The notes under the pieces: generated by a model | Seen by the model: the letters and a program-made list of their open reading frames with translations, nothing else | Told to the model about the DNA's origin: nothing | Database searches by the model: none | DNA from: Rhizobiales bacterium UBA3584 | GTDB lineage: Bacteria > Pseudomonadota > Alphaproteobacteria > Rhizobiales > Devosiaceae | Reading direction: 5' to 3' | Length of the DNA: 64,000 bases | NCBI GenBank assembly: GCA_002375765.1 | Contig: DFMV01000017.1 | Span: 27,012-91,011, forward strand | Made by a program: the position numbers and the translations under genes | Shown: positions 62,132 to 64,000 of the stretch, piece after piece | How positions within the stretch are numbered: position 1 is the first letter of the stretch | How the letters are laid out: every line of letters begins with the position of its first letter

Positions 62132-63427
62132 TCATCCCATCGTTTGGGGCAGAAACAGGACGATCGCCGGGAATGCAACCAGGAGCACCAGCCGAAGGAC
62201 GTCGGTGACCACAAAGGGAAGGACACCCTTGAATATCTGGACCAGGCCGACCTGACGCGCAATCGATTTGATCACGAAGACGTTCATCCCGACGGGCGGC
62301 GTGATCATGCCCAACTCGACGGTCATGACAACAATCACACCGAACCAGATCGGGTCGAAGCCGAGGGCGATAATGACGGGATAAACGATTGGCACCATGA
62401 GGATGATCATCGCCATGGCGTCGAGGAAACATCCCATCACGACGAACAGGGCAAGAATGAACCCAAGTGTGCCATAGGCTCCCAAACCGAGATCAACCAG
62501 GGTCTGAGTGAGTTTTTGAGGCACCTGGGTGACCGCCAGGAAATATCCGAAGATGATCGCCCCGATAAGAATTGTGTAAACAGCGACGGAGGTCCTGAGC
62601 GCCTCGACAAGGCTCTCCATCAACGAGCGCATATCCAGGCGGCGCCTCACGAACCCGATCAGACCGGTGAGCACCGCGCCTACCGCTGCCGCTTCGGTGG
62701 CGGTGACCACGCCGAGATAGATCGAGACGATGACGGCAACAAACAACAGCGCTATCGCCCATACGTCGCGCATCGCGGCCAGGGCTTCGCGCCACGAAAA
62801 GGCGCTTCCCTTGGGCAAGTGCCGCCCGTACCACAAGCGTACGGTCACCAGATACATGATGACGGCGAGAAGCCCCGGGACGATGCCGGCGATGAAAAGC
62901 GCGCCGATATCCTGCTCGGTGATGTACCCGTAGATCGCAAGCACCACGGACGGCGGAATCAGAATGCCCAGGGTGCCGCCGGCCGCGATGATCCCGGTGG
63001 CAACATCATCGCCGTAGCCTGCCCGCTTCATTTCCGGATAGGCGATGTTGGTCATGGTTGCCGCTGTCGCAACTGACGAGCCGCAAATGGCGGCAAACCC
63101 CGCACAGGCGCCGATCGTGGCCATGCCCAGCCCGCCCTTCATCGAGCCGGTGACGGCGCTGGCCGCCCGGAACAGCTCACGGCTCATGCCCGATCGTGTG
63201 GCCAACACGCCCATCAGGATGAAAAACGGGATCAGGGTGAGGTTGAAATCTGTAACCGTGCGCAGGGGCGAGGTCGCCAACAGGTTGAGGGCCGGCGCCC
63301 AACCGGCAATGAGCCCGAACCCTCCGACGCCGACAAGACCCATGGCAACGCCAATCGGAACGCGGATGAGCATCAGAACAAAGAGCGCCGCAAACCCTGA
63401 CAGCGCCACAAGATCGGCCTCAGCCAT
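62132..63427 (-). CDS. dctM: TRAP transporter large permease (DctM)
   Basis: A 431-residue protein from the ATG at 63427, overlapping the small subunit by 8 bp. Twelve or more helices and DctM motifs: IPFFILMGVLATRSGMSR, GSSVATAATMTNIAYPEM, GTLGILIPPSVVLAIYG and GMITPPVGMNVFVIKS. Sodium-driven uptake of an organic acid. The periplasmic receptor DctP must be encoded upstream beyond the window edge, so the substrate is unknown. Confidence 0.95.
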   Translation of the reverse strand: MAEADLVALSGFAALFVLMLIRVPIGVAMGLVGVGGFGLIAGWAPALNLLATSPLRTVTDFNLTLIPFFILMGVLATRSGMSRELFRAASAVTGSMKGGLGMATIGACAGFAAICGSSVATAATMTNIAYPEMKRAGYGDDVATGIIAAGGTLGILIPPSVVLAIYGYITEQDIGALFIAGIVPGLLAVIMYLVTVRLWYGRHLPKGSAFSWREALAAMRDVWAIALLFVAVIVSIYLGVVTATEAAAVGAVLTGLIGFVRRRLDMRSLMESLVEALRTSVAVYTILIGAIIFGYFLAVTQVPQKLTQTLVDLGLGAYGTLGFILALFVVMGCFLDAMAMIILMVPIVYPVIIALGFDPIWFGVIVVMTVELGMITPPVGMNVFVIKSIARQVGLVQIFKGVLPFVVTDVLRLVLLVAFPAIVLFLPQTMG

Positions 63428-63968
63428 GACCAGCCCCCTCGTCCTGACCATCGTAGGATTCATGGGCTTCGAGCCCCTCGCCATGGCGCAGGATCCGCCA
63501 GAGCCGGCCAACCGTCATGGCGAGCGCCATGATCAGCCCCACGAGAATTGCGGCGAGGAAGGGCCAGTGCGGAAGTCGCAGATCCATGGTCAGTTCGCCA
63601 CGCGGCCATTGCGAGATCAGTCGCCCGCCGATCTTCCAGGTCATGGCGCCGGTAAAGACAAGCAGGGCCAGCCAGGCTGCAATATCGAGCCATTTCCGCA
63701 CGCGCGGCGGCAGTCCATGGGCGAGCAGATCGACCTTGATATGGCTGCCCCGATAGGCGACCGAGGCAAATCCCCACATGACCGCCACCGCAAGTGTGAG
63801 GCGGGAGAGGTCGAACGCATCGGGCACAGGCCGCGCAAACAGGTAGCGCCCAATGGCCGATACAAAGATCAGAAGCGTCACAAGCCCGAGCATGACCGCT
63901 GCGATCTTTTCGACAAGGCCGACGGCCCTCGAAGCCACTGACGAACGCTCTAGTGATTGGCGGGACAT
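63420..63968 (-). CDS. dctQ: TRAP transporter small permease (DctQ)
   Basis: A 182-residue four-helix protein from the ATG at 63968 (a TTG one codon upstream is possible); GAGG lies 5 nt before. DctQ features: ALV-type first helices, IGRYLFARPVPDAFDLSRLTLAV, and HIKVDLLAHGLPPRVRK. The transcript continues from beyond the window end. Confidence 0.93.
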   Translation of the reverse strand: MSRQSLERSSVASRAVGLVEKIAAVMLGLVTLLIFVSAIGRYLFARPVPDAFDLSRLTLAVAVMWGFASVAYRGSHIKVDLLAHGLPPRVRKWLDIAAWLALLVFTGAMTWKIGGRLISQWPRGELTMDLRLPHWPFLAAILVGLIMALAMTVGRLWRILRHGEGLEAHESYDGQDEGAGHG

Positions 63969-64000
63969 CAATGCCTCACATCCATTGGCGACGGGTGTTC

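Noticed and set aside
1..64000. CRISPR array, prophage, insertion sequence or integrative element
   Set aside because: No regularly spaced direct repeats, transposase, integrase or phage structural genes were seen; tRNA-Leu has no integrase or repeated 3' end beside it.

Overview
The window is dense, GC-rich chromosomal DNA of an alphaproteobacterium, most likely Hyphomicrobiales and plausibly Devosiaceae (Devosia/Pelagibacterium-like). This placement is an inference from protein character (L32, class II fumarase, IspG, full-length pyruvate carboxylase, an alphaproteobacterial che set), from GC-rich codon use, and from short palindromic intergenic repeats of the Rhizobiales kind. I see no insertion sequence, integrase, prophage, CRISPR array or rRNA. 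One tRNA (Leu, CAA) is present.

Layout. 1-3.2 kb: HNH endonuclease (cut by the window edge), DsbB, a YqaA-type membrane protein, a MerR regulator divergent from a zinc-ribbon/helical-repeat pair, and tRNA-Leu. 3.2-14.5 kb: a catabolic island with a FadR-type regulator, a four-carbon acid-sugar kinase (DUF1537), a dipeptide-type ABC importer (fused ATPase, two permeases, binding protein) and, divergently, a cytoplasmic BNR/sialidase-like protein, a PdxA2-like dehydrogenase, a DapA-family aldolase and an iron-type alcohol dehydrogenase. The kinase plus PdxA2 pair points to degradation of a threonate/erythronate-like acid; the BNR protein and aldolase suggest a larger imported precursor.

14.5-29.3 kb: mostly housekeeping and envelope genes (CYTH/CHAD protein, M15-like peptidase, D,D-carboxypeptidase, TusA-like, PilZ, CAP lipoprotein, fumC, rpmF, mtgA, ispA-like, an ispG operon with two acetyltransferases). 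29.4-42.4 kb: pyruvate carboxylase, a DUF442 protein, a GGDEF-EAL protein, an orphan betaine-type binding protein, a branched-chain amino-acid ABC system whose binding-protein gene converges on the permease/ATPase operon, and methylglyoxal synthase.

42.5-54.5 kb: a chemotaxis region (cheY, cheB, cheR, receptor, cheD, cheW, cheA, cheY, STAS) interrupted by a MocR/EamA pair and an acetyltransferase. Facing cheD is a 117-residue protein with a CheZ-like DxxxQ motif, a candidate CheT-type phosphatase. 54.7-64 kb: an MFS transporter, a small copper locus (CueR-type promoter, HMA chaperone, DUF305 remnant, glutaredoxin-MauE fusion), Ada, an SGNH hydrolase with a TetR regulator and a striking nested palindrome, an FMN reductase, an AAC(6')-like acetyltransferase, a nitroreductase, and the two membrane subunits of a TRAP transporter running to the window edge.

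The most promising leads are the acid-sugar island, the CheT-like protein beside cheD, the orphan CueR-type promoter with its decayed DUF305 neighbour, and two families of structured intergenic repeats whose copies vary while keeping their stems paired.
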